Source: Alistipes sp.
Lineage (GTDB): Bacteria; Bacteroidota; Bacteroidia; Bacteroidales; Rikenellaceae
DNA length: 64,000 nucleotides
Direction of reading: 5' to 3'
Assembly: GCA_017623115.1 (NCBI GenBank)
Contig: JAGAPT010000052.1
Coordinates: forward strand, 1 to 64,000
Part shown: in pieces, positions 44,443-53,580 of the stretch
How the letters are laid out: each line of letters starts with the position of its first letter
Numbering within the stretch: position 1 is the first letter of the stretch
Notes under the pieces: generated by a model
What the model was told of the DNA's origin: nothing
What the model saw: only the letters and a program-made list of their open reading frames with translations
Databases searched by the model: none
Position numbers and translations under genes: made by a program

Positions 44443-45798
44443 CTATACCAAACCTTGTGCCAACATGGCATTGGCGACCTTCATAAAGCCTCCGATGTTG
44501 GCTCCCACCACATAATTGATGTAACCATCCTCCTGACGGCCGTAGCGTACGCAAACCTCGTGGATGTTCTTCATAATCGAATGCAACTTCGCATCGACCT
44601 CTTCGGGAGACCATGTCAGGCGCATCGAGTTCTGGGTCATCTCCAGTCCCGAGGTGGCTACACCACCGGCATTCGAAGCCTTGCCCGGTGCGTAGAGCAG
44701 TTTGTTCTCCTGGAAGATGCGGATGGCATCGGGGGTCGAGGGCATGTTGGCACCCTCGGCAACGCAGATGCAGCCATTGTCCACGAGCATCTGTGCCTCC
44801 TCGCCATTGAGCTCATTCTGTGTGGCGCAAGGCATGGCAATGTCGCACTGCTCGCCCCACGGACGTTTGCCGGCATGGTAGACGGCGTTGGGATATTGCT
44901 CGACATACTCCTTGATACGGCCACGGTAGATGTTTTTGAGTTCCATGACATACTCCCACTTCTCGGCATCGATGCCATCGGGATCGTAGATGTAACCCGA
45001 CGAGTCGGAGAGCGTTACGACCTTGGCACCCAGTTCGGTAGCCTTCTTGCAGGCGTATTGGGCCACGTTACCCGAGCCCGAGATGCAGACCGTCTTTCCC
45101 TCGAACGACTCTCCGCGCGTGGCGAGCATCTCTTGGGCGAAGTAGCAGGCACCGAAACCGGTTGCCTCGGGACGAAGCGGCGAGCCACCCCAGTCACGCC
45201 CTTTACCTGTGAGTGTGCCGGTAAACTCGTCGCGCAGACGCTTGTATTGGCCGAACATGAAGCCCACCTCGCGGCCACCGACACCGATATCTCCGGCCGG
45301 TACATCCGTATCTTGGCCAATGTGCTTTTGCAACTCGGTCATGAACGATTGGCAGAATTTCATCACCTCGTTATCTGATTTTCCCTTGGGGTTGAAGTCC
45401 GAGCCACCCTTGCCACCACCCATCGGGAGCGTGGTAAGCGAGTTCTTGAAGGTTTGCTCGAAAGCCAGGAACTTCAAAATGGAGAGGTTTACCGAGGGGT
45501 GGAAACGAATGCCGCCCTTGTAGGGGCCGATGGCACTGTTCATCTGTACACGGTAACCACGATTGATTTCAATCTCACCCTTGTCGTTGAGCCAGGGCAC
45601 ACGGAAGATGATGACACGTTCGGGCTCGGCGATGCGCTCCAGAATCTTCATCTTCTGCAACACCGGGCTGGCGACAATATGTGGTGCCAACGATTCGGCT
45701 ACCTCGCGTACAGCTTGGTGAAATTCGGGCTCGTTGGGATTCTTCGTGATGAGTTTGGCCATAAACTCCTCGACATACTGTTTTGCTTGTTCGTTCAT
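44443..45798 (-). CDS. gdhA: Glutamate dehydrogenase
   Basis: Interconverts 2-oxoglutarate plus ammonia and glutamate. 451 residues, the length of hexameric bacterial enzymes. Motifs: GPYKGGIRFHPSVN, the catalytic Lys in LPMGGGKGGSDFNPKGKS, DVPAGDIGVGGREVGFM, and the dinucleotide fold VCISGSGNVAQYA. The preference for NADP or NAD is not certain. It is the ammonia-fixing enzyme in this window, relevant to the ammonia-using CarAB proposed upstream. Confidence 0.95.
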   Translation of the reverse strand: MNEQAKQYVEEFMAKLITKNPNEPEFHQAVREVAESLAPHIVASPVLQKMKILERIAEPERVIIFRVPWLNDKGEIEINRGYRVQMNSAIGPYKGGIRFHPSVNLSILKFLAFEQTFKNSLTTLPMGGGKGGSDFNPKGKSDNEVMKFCQSFMTELQKHIGQDTDVPAGDIGVGGREVGFMFGQYKRLRDEFTGTLTGKGRDWGGSPLRPEATGFGACYFAQEMLATRGESFEGKTVCISGSGNVAQYACKKATELGAKVVTLSDSSGYIYDPDGIDAEKWEYVMELKNIYRGRIKEYVEQYPNAVYHAGKRPWGEQCDIAMPCATQNELNGEEAQMLVDNGCICVAEGANMPSTPDAIRIFQENKLLYAPGKASNAGGVATSGLEMTQNSMRLTWSPEEVDAKLHSIMKNIHEVCVRYGRQEDGYINYVVGANIGGFMKVANAMLAQGLV

Positions 45799-45831
45799 AC
45801 GGCAACAATGTTTTTAGCAATTTTTCGGGGC

Positions 45832-45862
45832 TAAAATTACACCTTTCGGATTAATTGTGCAA
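45832..45862 (-). promoter_or_regulatory. Possible gdhA promoter
   Basis: On the minus strand TTG (45862-45860), a 20-bp spacer and TAATTTTA (45839-45832) resemble the consensus, with one mismatch in the -7 box (final G to A). It predicts a leader of about 28 nt. Confidence 0.4.
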
Positions 45863-45945
45863 CTTTTTTAAGAATGCGTTTTCGGCTTTTTTTTACCCGA
45901 TTATTGATTGAAATTTCAGGGCGAAATTTGCTTCCAATCCGAAAG

Positions 45946-45984
45946 AAAAAAGGCCTCTTTGCTGAAAAATCAAGCAAAGAGGCC
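45946..45984 (-). terminator. Terminator after the DUF4923-type gene
   Basis: GGCCTCTTTGCT (45952-45963) pairs perfectly with AGCAAAGAGGCC (45973-45984), 9-nt loop; on the minus strand the stem is followed by TTTTTT. It ends the unit running from the MazG-like gene or OPT gene through nadE. Confidence 0.88.
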
Positions 45985-46020
45985 ACTTCGATGTCAAGCG
46001 GTTTTTGGGGTGGAACAGGA

Positions 46021-46620
46021 TTACTTTGTAAAGCCGAATCCGAGATACACCTCGTCGTAGTTTTCCAATACCTTAAATACCGATTGCAGGGAGGTGATGC
46101 TGCTGCCGACCGATTTAATCAATTTGAGGAGTTTGGTCATGGGGAATACCATTTGCAACTCCTGTCCGTCGATGTAGGCGCGGCCGTTCATCGTACCTAT
46201 CAATTTCGACGAGAAGTCGAGGGTGATGGTATGCGTTGCAGGGTCGAACGTATAGGTGCCTTCCAGCGTCTTTTTGCCCAATATTGCCTGAAAGGTTTTA
46301 TCCTTATGAAAGGTAAAAGAGGCTGCACCCGGCTTGATGCCGACAAACGAAAAGGCCCTCTCCATGCGGCTGGTGATGGTCGATTCAAAGGCTGAACCGC
46401 TGAGTGAACTCAACACGTTGTTGCTCTCGAAGCGGACTGCCGGTTGTTTGTAGCTCCAACTCCCTTGCAGGGCGACTTCGGTCAATTTGCCACCGGTAAG
46501 TTGGTCGATAGCCTCGGTGGCCGTGCTCGATGCCACCTGTTTGAGTAGATCATTCCACGATTGAGCGTGCAATGAGCCGATACCGAGTAAGCATAGAAGG
46601 GTCAGAAAAAGTTGCTTCAT
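46021..46620 (-). CDS. DUF4923-type exported protein
   Basis: A 199-residue protein with signal peptide MKQLFLTLLCLLGIGSLHA. The mature part begins SWNDLLKQVASSTATEAIDQLTGGKL and contains LQGSWSYKQPAVRFESNN and FHKDKTFQAILGKKTLEGTYTF, a lipocalin-like beta-barrel pattern typical of Bacteroidetes DUF4923 proteins. Function unknown; periplasmic or outer-membrane-facing location is inferred. It starts 11 bp after nadE and ends in a strong terminator. Confidence 0.78.
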   Translation of the reverse strand: MKQLFLTLLCLLGIGSLHAQSWNDLLKQVASSTATEAIDQLTGGKLTEVALQGSWSYKQPAVRFESNNVLSSLSGSAFESTITSRMERAFSFVGIKPGAASFTFHKDKTFQAILGKKTLEGTYTFDPATHTITLDFSSKLIGTMNGRAYIDGQELQMVFPMTKLLKLIKSVGSSITSLQSVFKVLENYDEVYLGFGFTK

Positions 46621-46631
46621 CTTTGTCGGGG

Positions 46632-48563
46632 TTATTGAATTTTATCGAGTTCTTTGAGCCAGATACGAGCCGAGGCATCCGAGGGCATGCGCCAGTCGCC
46701 ACGTGGCGAGAGCGATACGAGCCCCACCTTCGGGCCATCGGGCATCGCTGAGCGTTTGAATTGTTGCGAGAAGAATCGACGGAAGAAGACACGCAGCCAG
46801 CCGAGAATCGTCTGACGGTCATAAGCCCCCTCGAAGGCCAATTCGGCTACATGCAACAACTTGCTTGGGCTGTAACCCGAATTGATGAAGTGGTAGAGGA
46901 AGAAGTCGTGTAACTCGTAAGGGCCGACCAAGTCTTCGGTTTTCTGGGCAATTTCTCCCGCATCATCGGTGGGAAGTAGTTCGGGGCTGACAGGGGTAGC
47001 CACTACATCGAACAGGATCTCGCGGATGCGGGCATCTTCGGCATAGTGTGAAGCGGCCCACTCGACCAACTTGCGGACCAATGTCTTGGGTATCGAGCCA
47101 TTGATGCCGTACATCGACATTTGGTCGCCATTGTAGGTTGCCCAGCCCAAGGCCAATTCACTCAAATCGCCTGTACCGATGACCAGTCCGTTCTCCTTGT
47201 TGGCCACATCCATCAAAATCTGGGTGCGCTCACGTGCCTGCGAATTCTCATAGGCTGCCGAGCGGTCTTCCGAACTGATGCCGATGTCGCGGAAGTGCTG
47301 TTCGCAAGCCTCCCGAATCGGAATTTCATGAATCGTAACACCCAGATGCTCCATCAGCTCCAAGGCGTTGCGATAGGTGCGATCGGTTGTTCCGAAGCCC
47401 GGCATCGTGATGCCGAGAATACCGGCACGATCCAATCCTAATTTGTCGAAGGTGCGTACCACAGCCAACAGCGCAAGCGTCGAGTCCAAACCACCCGAGA
47501 TGCCGAGAATGACGCGCTTGCAACCGGTATGTTTCAGACGCTTGGCCAAACCGTGCGATTGAATCTCAAGCACCTCACGATAGAGCTCCTCGCGACGGGT
47601 ATTGTGCTCGGGCAGGAAGGGCAGCGGATTGAATGTGCGATCGAGATGCCCCGTGTGCAACGGCTCGGGAATCTCCATTTCGATGACTGTGTTCTCGGTG
47701 CCCGACTCGTTGATGCGGAACGAGGTGTTGCGCTGGCGTTCGAAGTTGAGCAGCTCGATGTCTACATCGGCCACGATGAGTTTCTCCTCCAGCGAGAAAC
47801 GGTCCGTTTCCGCCAACAGACGCCCGTTTTCGGCGATGAAGGCTTTACCGGCAAAGACCAGGTCGGTCGACGACTCGCCAAATCCGGCCGAGGCATACAC
47901 GTAAGCCGAGAGGGTGCGGGCCGATTGCTGGGTCACCAATTGGCGCAGGTAGGCGTGCTTGCCAACCGCCTCGGGCGAGGCCGAGAGGTTGAAGATGACG
48001 CGTGCACCATCCAACGCCAACTGCGACGAGGGAGGTTGTGGTACCCAGAGATCCTCACAAATCTCAATGCCGAATTCCACACCATTGACCTCGAAGGTGA
48101 GGTCGATACCGAAGTCGGCGGTCTGTCCGGCTACGTCAATCTGCTCCTCGGTGATGCCCGAGCCTGACGTGAAGACACGATTCTCGTAGAACTCCGAGTA
48201 GTCCGGAATATAACTCTTCGGTACGACACCCATTACCTTGCCTTGCGAGAAGACTACGGCGCAGTTGTAAATGGCCGAGCCGTGGCGCAAGGGGGCTCCG
48301 ACAATCAAAACAATAGGCAGACGGCGAGTCTTGCGCAACAATTCGCTCAAGGCCTCATCGGCTGCATCGAGCAGCGTTGGTTGCAATAGCAGGTCGCCAC
48401 ACGTATAGGCCGTAACGGCCAACTCGGGGAAGGCGACAATCTCGACACCGCGACGTACGGCCTCTTCGGTGAGTGCAAGGATGTGCTCGACGTTGAAATC
48501 GCAATCGGCAACCTGCACGTGGGGCACGGCGGCCGCCACCTTCAAAAAACCAAATTTATCCAT
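46632..48563 (-). CDS. nadE: Glutamine-dependent NAD+ synthetase
   Basis: Amidates nicotinate adenine dinucleotide to NAD+. 643 residues in the two-domain form. The N-terminal nitrilase-type glutaminase (about 1-290) keeps its Glu in FPELAVTAYTCGD, Lys in MGVVPKSYIP and Cys in GIEICEDLWVP. The C-terminal synthetase domain has the P-loop ILGISGGLDSTLALL. Unlike CarA, the glutaminase is intact. Downstream of pepT by 12 bp. Confidence 0.95.
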   Translation of the reverse strand: MDKFGFLKVAAAVPHVQVADCDFNVEHILALTEEAVRRGVEIVAFPELAVTAYTCGDLLLQPTLLDAADEALSELLRKTRRLPIVLIVGAPLRHGSAIYNCAVVFSQGKVMGVVPKSYIPDYSEFYENRVFTSGSGITEEQIDVAGQTADFGIDLTFEVNGVEFGIEICEDLWVPQPPSSQLALDGARVIFNLSASPEAVGKHAYLRQLVTQQSARTLSAYVYASAGFGESSTDLVFAGKAFIAENGRLLAETDRFSLEEKLIVADVDIELLNFERQRNTSFRINESGTENTVIEMEIPEPLHTGHLDRTFNPLPFLPEHNTRREELYREVLEIQSHGLAKRLKHTGCKRVILGISGGLDSTLALLAVVRTFDKLGLDRAGILGITMPGFGTTDRTYRNALELMEHLGVTIHEIPIREACEQHFRDIGISSEDRSAAYENSQARERTQILMDVANKENGLVIGTGDLSELALGWATYNGDQMSMYGINGSIPKTLVRKLVEWAASHYAEDARIREILFDVVATPVSPELLPTDDAGEIAQKTEDLVGPYELHDFFLYHFINSGYSPSKLLHVAELAFEGAYDRQTILGWLRVFFRRFFSQQFKRSAMPDGPKVGLVSLSPRGDWRMPSDASARIWLKELDKIQ

Positions 48564-48575
48564 GGGTTGTTCTAC

Positions 48576-49793
48576 TTATTCGGCCCACAGCATGGCGATG
48601 TTCTGAATCACCTGCTGAGCCTTTTTCATGGTTGTAAGCGAGCAATACTCAAATTTTCCGTGGAAGTTCATGCCACCCGTAAAGAGGTTGGGGCAGGGGA
48701 GCCCCATGAACGAGAGGCGGGCACCATCCGTGCCACCACGAATCGGGCGCACGAGCGGTTTTACATCGGCCATCTCCATCGCCTTCAAGGCACGGTCAAT
48801 CACCTCGGGATGGGGCTCGACCATCTTACGCATGTTGTAGTATTGGTCTTTGAGCGTGAGGTTGACTGTGTCGCCACCATACTTGGCACGCAGGAAATCA
48901 ACGGCCGACCACATGAAGCGTTTGCGACGCTCGAAACGCTCGGCGTCGTGGTCTCGAATAATATAGGTAAGCGAAGCCTTCTCGACCGTGCCGCTCACGC
49001 CTACGCAGTGGTAGAAACCTTCGTACCCTTCGGTATGCTCGGGACGCTCCCAGGCAGGCAGCAACTGCATCATCTCGCCGGCCACCTCGATGGCATTAAT
49101 CATCTTGTTCTTGGCGTATCCCGGATGTACGTTGCGACCCTGAATCTCCACCTTGGCACTCGCAGCGTTGAAGTTCTCATACTCCAACTCCCCCTCCATG
49201 CCCCCATCGACCGTGTAGGCGAAGTCGGCACCGAAGGCGGTCACATCGAAGAAGTCGACCCCTCGGCCAATCTCCTCGTCGGGCGTAAAGCCGATGCGAA
49301 TCTTGCCGTGCTTGACCTCGGGATGGGTCATCAGGTACTCCGCAGCGGTCATAATCTCCGCTACGCCCGCTTTGTCGTCAGCACCCAGCAGTGTGTTGCC
49401 GTCGGTGTGAATGAGCGTGTGTCCCTTGAAGAAGGCGAGTTCGGGGAAATCTGCAACACGCATCGTCAGCGCATTGTTGAGCGGAATATCCTCACCGTCG
49501 TACGATTCGATGATGTGCGGGCGGATGTTCGCTCCACTCATGTCGGGTGCGGTATCTACATGGGCAATAAAGCCGATGACGGGAGCCCCCTCGCAACCTG
49601 CCGAGGCGGGAATCGTACCCATGACATAGCCATATTTATCCATCGTGACCTCGGTCATGCCCAAGGTCTCCATCTCCTCTTTGAGGGCTGCGAGCAGCAC
49701 CTTTTGCTTTTCGGTCGAGGGGAATGTTTCGCTCGACTCATCCGACTGGGTGTCAAAAGCAACGTATTTCAGAAAACGATCCAATAATTCCAT
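48576..49793 (-). CDS. pepT: Peptidase T (tripeptide aminopeptidase)
   Basis: Zinc-dependent M20 exopeptidase that removes the N-terminal residue of tripeptides in the cytoplasm. 405 residues, with FDTQSDESSETFPST near the start, the metal motif FIAHVDTAPDMSG, LLGADDKAGVAEIM, and FTPDEEIGRG with the catalytic Glu. The last motif PIRGGTDGARLSFMGLPCPNLFTGG (ends PIRGGTDG, CPNLFTGG) is typical. It follows the OPT transporter gene, which fits peptide uptake and digestion in one unit. Confidence 0.94.
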   Translation of the reverse strand: MELLDRFLKYVAFDTQSDESSETFPSTEKQKVLLAALKEEMETLGMTEVTMDKYGYVMGTIPASAGCEGAPVIGFIAHVDTAPDMSGANIRPHIIESYDGEDIPLNNALTMRVADFPELAFFKGHTLIHTDGNTLLGADDKAGVAEIMTAAEYLMTHPEVKHGKIRIGFTPDEEIGRGVDFFDVTAFGADFAYTVDGGMEGELEYENFNAASAKVEIQGRNVHPGYAKNKMINAIEVAGEMMQLLPAWERPEHTEGYEGFYHCVGVSGTVEKASLTYIIRDHDAERFERRKRFMWSAVDFLRAKYGGDTVNLTLKDQYYNMRKMVEPHPEVIDRALKAMEMADVKPLVRPIRGGTDGARLSFMGLPCPNLFTGGMNFHGKFEYCSLTTMKKAQQVIQNIAMLWAE

Positions 49794-49839
49794 GATCTGC
49801 TAATTTTGAATGCTACATGCTAACATTGTGAATGGAAGA

Positions 49840-51861
49840 TTACTCTTTCTCGGCTTTGGCCTTCAACGAGTGCCATGCGAAATAGATGATAATGGCCAGA
49901 TACATCGCTACGGCAGTCCACTCGGCGCCCTTCGACGAGGCCCAGTCGGCCAGATACCAATCGATGTTGGCGAATTTCAACACGGCACTCACCACGCCCA
50001 TCAAGGCACCTCCGGCAATGAAGCCCGAGGCAATGAGCGTACCACGATCGAAGCGAGCCTTGTTCGTAGCCTCATCCTTCGAGCGTGACGATACGTACCA
50101 GGCCACCAAGCCACCTACGACGAGCGGCGCATTGAGCCCCATCGGGATAAACATACCCAGTGCAAAGGCCAATGCCGGAACACCGATGGCTGTGAGCACA
50201 AGGGCCAACGCAGCCCCGCAGAAGTAGAGCATCCACGGCGTCTGACCACCGGTCATCAGGGGCTGGATTACGGCTGCCATGGCATTCGCCTGCGGAGCAA
50301 CCAGCGCCCCCTCGCCTACGAAGCCATAGGCCTTGTTCAGCACAATCATCACACCGGCCACCGTTGCGGCCGATACCAGCGTGCCGAGGAATTTCCAAGC
50401 CTCCTGCTTGCGAGGTGTCGTGCCGAGCCAATAACCGATTTTGAGGTCGGTGATGAAACCTCCGGCCATCGAGAGGGCAGTGCAGACCACGCCACCGATC
50501 ACCAAGGCGGCCGTCATACCCGTCGTGCCACTCAAGCCAACGCTTACCAGGACGAGTGACGAGAGGATGAGCGTCATCAGCGTCATGCCCGATACGGGGT
50601 TCGAACCGACAATGGCGATGGCATTGGCCGCTACGGTCGTGAAGAGGAAGGCGATGATGAAGACAATCAGGATGGCGACAATCGACTGCATCCAGTTGTC
50701 GAGCAATCCAAATTGGAAGAAGACGAGCACGCAGATGAGCGTGGCCGAGAGAATCGTCAGGATGAGTTTCATCGACAAGTCGTGTTGCGTGCGTTCGGGG
50801 GCTGCTGCAACACCTTTCTTGCCACCCAACTCCGATACGGCGAGTCCTACGGCCTGGCGGATGATGCCGGCCTGACGGCAGATGCCGATGATGCCGGCCA
50901 TGGCAATACCACCGATGCCGAGTGGCTTACCGATGAATTGGAAGAGGTTCTCGGCCGTGAAGAGTTGCTCGGGATTGGCGAGCAGCGTCTCATTCGATAC
51001 ACCGAGCAGTTGTGCCATTACGGCGGGGTCGAGGGCTGTCGAGAACGAGCCCACGAGCGGTACGATGATGAACCAGACGAGGCACGAACCTGCGGTGATG
51101 ATGAGGGCATATTTCAGACCGATGATGTAGCCCAGACCCAGCACAGCGGCCGAGGTGTTGAGCGAAAAGACCACCTTGAATTTGTCGGCAGCCACGGCAC
51201 CCCACTCGGTGATGCGTGTCGAGATGGTATCGACCCACAAGCCGAAGGTGCCGACCACGAAGTCGTACAAACCACCGACCAAACCGGCAATAGCGAGCAA
51301 CTTAGCCTGATTGCCGCCCTTCTCGCCCGAAATCAACACCTCGGTCGTAGCCGTAGCCTCGGGGAAGGGGTATTTGCCGTGCATCTCCTTGACGAAGTAT
51401 TTGCGGAAGGGAATTAAGAGTACGATGCCGAGCAGGCCGCCAAACAGCGAAGAGAGGAAGACCTGCCAGAAGGCGGCCTCCAGCCCCAGAATGTAGAGGG
51501 CGGGGAGGGTGAAGATGGCACCTGCCACAATCACTCCTGATGAGGCGCCGATTGACTGAATGATGACATTCTGTCCGAGCATGTTTTTTTTGCCCATGAC
51601 CGTGCCGACACCTACAGCGATGATGGCAATCGGAATGGCGGCCTCGAAGACCTGGCCCACTTTCAATCCGAGGTAGGCGGCTGCGGCCGAGAAGATGATG
51701 GCCATCACGAGACCCATACCGACCGAATAGGGGGTAATCTCTTTGGGAGCGGATGCCGTCGGCATCACCGGCTCATAGTGTTCGCCCGGTTGAAGTTCGC
51801 GGTAGGCGTTTTCGGGCAACGAAGTTTTCTGCTGTTCCTGCATGGTTTGGAAACGCTTCAT
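49840..51861 (-). CDS. OPT-family oligopeptide transporter
   Basis: Inner-membrane transporter with about 15 hydrophobic segments in 673 residues. It has PYSVGMGLVMAIIFSAAAAYLGLKVGQ (ends PYSVGMG, AYLGLKVGQ), KYPFPEATATTEVL and NPVSGMTLMTLI, signatures of the bacterial OPT/YSL family. Substrate, either small peptides or metal chelates, is not settled by sequence, although pepT directly downstream favours peptides. The start is at 51861 (MKRFQT) or 51843 (MQEQQK); an open frame further upstream overlaps the MazG-like gene. Confidence 0.9.
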   Translation of the reverse strand: MKRFQTMQEQQKTSLPENAYRELQPGEHYEPVMPTASAPKEITPYSVGMGLVMAIIFSAAAAYLGLKVGQVFEAAIPIAIIAVGVGTVMGKKNMLGQNVIIQSIGASSGVIVAGAIFTLPALYILGLEAAFWQVFLSSLFGGLLGIVLLIPFRKYFVKEMHGKYPFPEATATTEVLISGEKGGNQAKLLAIAGLVGGLYDFVVGTFGLWVDTISTRITEWGAVAADKFKVVFSLNTSAAVLGLGYIIGLKYALIITAGSCLVWFIIVPLVGSFSTALDPAVMAQLLGVSNETLLANPEQLFTAENLFQFIGKPLGIGGIAMAGIIGICRQAGIIRQAVGLAVSELGGKKGVAAAPERTQHDLSMKLILTILSATLICVLVFFQFGLLDNWMQSIVAILIVFIIAFLFTTVAANAIAIVGSNPVSGMTLMTLILSSLVLVSVGLSGTTGMTAALVIGGVVCTALSMAGGFITDLKIGYWLGTTPRKQEAWKFLGTLVSAATVAGVMIVLNKAYGFVGEGALVAPQANAMAAVIQPLMTGGQTPWMLYFCGAALALVLTAIGVPALAFALGMFIPMGLNAPLVVGGLVAWYVSSRSKDEATNKARFDRGTLIASGFIAGGALMGVVSAVLKFANIDWYLADWASSKGAEWTAVAMYLAIIIYFAWHSLKAKAEKE

Positions 51862-51905
51862 GTTGAATTGTGAATGGTTGAATGTCGTTGGACGATGGCT
51901 ATCGA

Positions 51906-52232
51906 TTAACGATTGTCGCCGCTGCCTGTCAGCTTGTGGCGGTTCATGCGCGAGCGCAGTTTGTCGACGTTGGTCTGGGCTACCTCGTCGAGCGAATAAC
52001 CCAAATCGTGCGAGAGGGTAGCGCAGTACCACAGCACATCGCCAATCTCCTTCATGATTTCAGCCTTGATTTCGGGCGTAAACTCCTTTTGCGAGTCACG
52101 AATCACCTTTTTCACCTTGTCGGCCACTTCGCCTGCTTCGCCCGTCAGACCGAGCGTTGGGTAGATGATACGGCTATCTTCGGGATAGATGGCCGTTTCG
52201 AGGGCATGTGCCTGATATTCGTTGAGTGTCAT
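51906..52232 (-). CDS. MazG-like nucleotide pyrophosphohydrolase
   Basis: A 108-residue all-helical protein with the metal-binding ExxE and ExxD pairs GEAGEVADK (about 31-39) and IMKEIGDVLWY (about 59-69). This places it in the MazG/phosphoribosyl-ATP-like NTP-pyrophosphohydrolase superfamily. It likely cleans up non-canonical dNTPs; substrate unknown. It is the first gene of the unit leading to the OPT transporter. Confidence 0.85.
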   Translation of the reverse strand: MTLNEYQAHALETAIYPEDSRIIYPTLGLTGEAGEVADKVKKVIRDSQKEFTPEIKAEIMKEIGDVLWYCATLSHDLGYSLDEVAQTNVDKLRSRMNRHKLTGSGDNR

Positions 52233-52270
52233 AGTTTATGAGTGTTTTTTTGTAAAATTCAATAATCGCT

Positions 52271-52302
52271 CAAAAATAAGAATTATTTTTGGAATAGACA
52301 AA
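52271..52302 (-). promoter_or_regulatory. Promoter of the MazG-like gene
   Basis: On the minus strand TTTG (52302-52299), a 20-bp spacer and TATTTTTG (52278-52271) match the consensus, giving a leader of about 33 nt. It overlaps the murF terminator stem. Confidence 0.65.
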
Positions 52303-52331
52303 ACGACCTGCTGTCAGCAAGTCGTTTTGTC
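52297..52331 (-). terminator. Terminator after murF
   Basis: GACAAAACGAC (52297-52307) pairs with GTCGTTTTGTC (52321-52331), and the loop can pair further (TGCTG/CAGCA). The T-tract on the minus strand is short, so termination strength is uncertain. Confidence 0.7.
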
Positions 52332-52343
52332 GGTTTTAGCACC

Positions 52344-53576
52344 TTACAGCAGGGGAATGGTTCGCTCCAACCCAATGGAGTGTGACCCCTTGATTAAAAT
52401 CAGAGCCTCGGTGGGTGGCGTATCGTGCAGCCATTGGCAGAGGACGTCGCAACGATCGAAGCAGACCATCGGGGTGCGGGCGGTCGTGGCTGCGCGTGTG
52501 AACTCTTCGCCGACTAACCACACTTCGGCAGCTGTATCGGTTACCTCGTCAAGGATGGCGCGGTGCTCCTCCTCGGCCCAAGCCCCCAATTCCCGCATGT
52601 CGCCCAAAATCAGGATGCGTCGTTTGTGTGCCCCGAGTGGTTCGTTGAGGAAATTGCGAATCGAGGCCTGCATACTCGACGGGTTGGCATTGTAGCAATC
52701 GACAATGAGCGTATTGCGCTCTGTCTGCATGCGTTGCGAGCGGTTGTTGTCGGGCTGATAGGAGCCGATGGCTTGCTGCATAGCCGTAAGCGGAATGCTG
52801 AAATAGGCACCTACGGCCACGGCAGCCGCTACGTTGTAGCGGTTGAAATCGCCCTCCAAATGGTGCTCGATACCCTCGGCAAGTTGCGCCGCATAGTGGA
52901 TAACGGTGAGGGTAGGGCGTTCCTCGGCCATCGCCTTCAACATGGCGTCATCCTGGCGCACAAAGGCTGTGCCTCCTGTCGAGGCCAGATAATCGTAGAG
53001 TTCGCCTTTGCCCCGACGCACCCCCTCGACTCCGCCAAATCCTTCGAGGTGGGCACGCCCTACGTTGGTCAACAGACCGAAGTCGGGCTCGGCTATTTCG
53101 CATAGGCGGGCAATCTCTTCGCAGGCACTGGCCCCCATCTCCACGATGCCGAACTCCGTTTCGGTGGTCATGGCAAGCAGCGTCAGCGGAACGCCGATGT
53201 GGTTGTTGAGGTTGCCTCGGGTGGCGTAGATGTGATATTTTTGCGCCAACACGCGGCTGACAAGCTCTTTTGTTGTGGTTTTGCCGTTTGAGCCGGCGAT
53301 GGCCAAAATCGGAATCTGCAAGGTGCGACGATGCTCACGAGCCAACTCCTGCAGGGCGGTCAGTACATCTTCGACCACGACATAACGCTCATCCGTAGCC
53401 ACCGTCGGGTCATCCACCACGGCTGCCACAGCCCCCTTTGCGAGTGCGTCGGCGGCAAAGCGATTGCCGTCAAACGAGGCGCCTCGCAGGGCAAAGAAGA
53501 GCGACCCGGGCGTGATGCGACGGGTATCGGTCGAGATGGCTGGATGGGCTTGAAAGAGGTCGTATAACTTCGACAT
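52344..53576 (-). CDS. murF: UDP-N-acetylmuramoyl-tripeptide-D-alanyl-D-alanine ligase
   Basis: Last cytoplasmic step of peptidoglycan precursor synthesis. From MSKLYDL at 53576 the protein has 410 residues. It shows the substrate-binding N-terminal part (STDTRRITPGSLFFALRG), the P-loop IAGSNGKTTTKELV, EMGASACEEIARL, NVGRAHLEGFGG, and the C-terminal DCYNANPSSM and ILGDMRELG. It is apart from the usual dcw cell-wall cluster and is cotranscribed with manC, 4 bp upstream. Confidence 0.93.
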   Translation of the reverse strand: MSKLYDLFQAHPAISTDTRRITPGSLFFALRGASFDGNRFAADALAKGAVAAVVDDPTVATDERYVVVEDVLTALQELAREHRRTLQIPILAIAGSNGKTTTKELVSRVLAQKYHIYATRGNLNNHIGVPLTLLAMTTETEFGIVEMGASACEEIARLCEIAEPDFGLLTNVGRAHLEGFGGVEGVRRGKGELYDYLASTGGTAFVRQDDAMLKAMAEERPTLTVIHYAAQLAEGIEHHLEGDFNRYNVAAAVAVGAYFSIPLTAMQQAIGSYQPDNNRSQRMQTERNTLIVDCYNANPSSMQASIRNFLNEPLGAHKRRILILGDMRELGAWAEEEHRAILDEVTDTAAEVWLVGEEFTRAATTARTPMVCFDRCDVLCQWLHDTPPTEALILIKGSHSIGLERTIPLL

Positions 53577-53580
53577 AGGA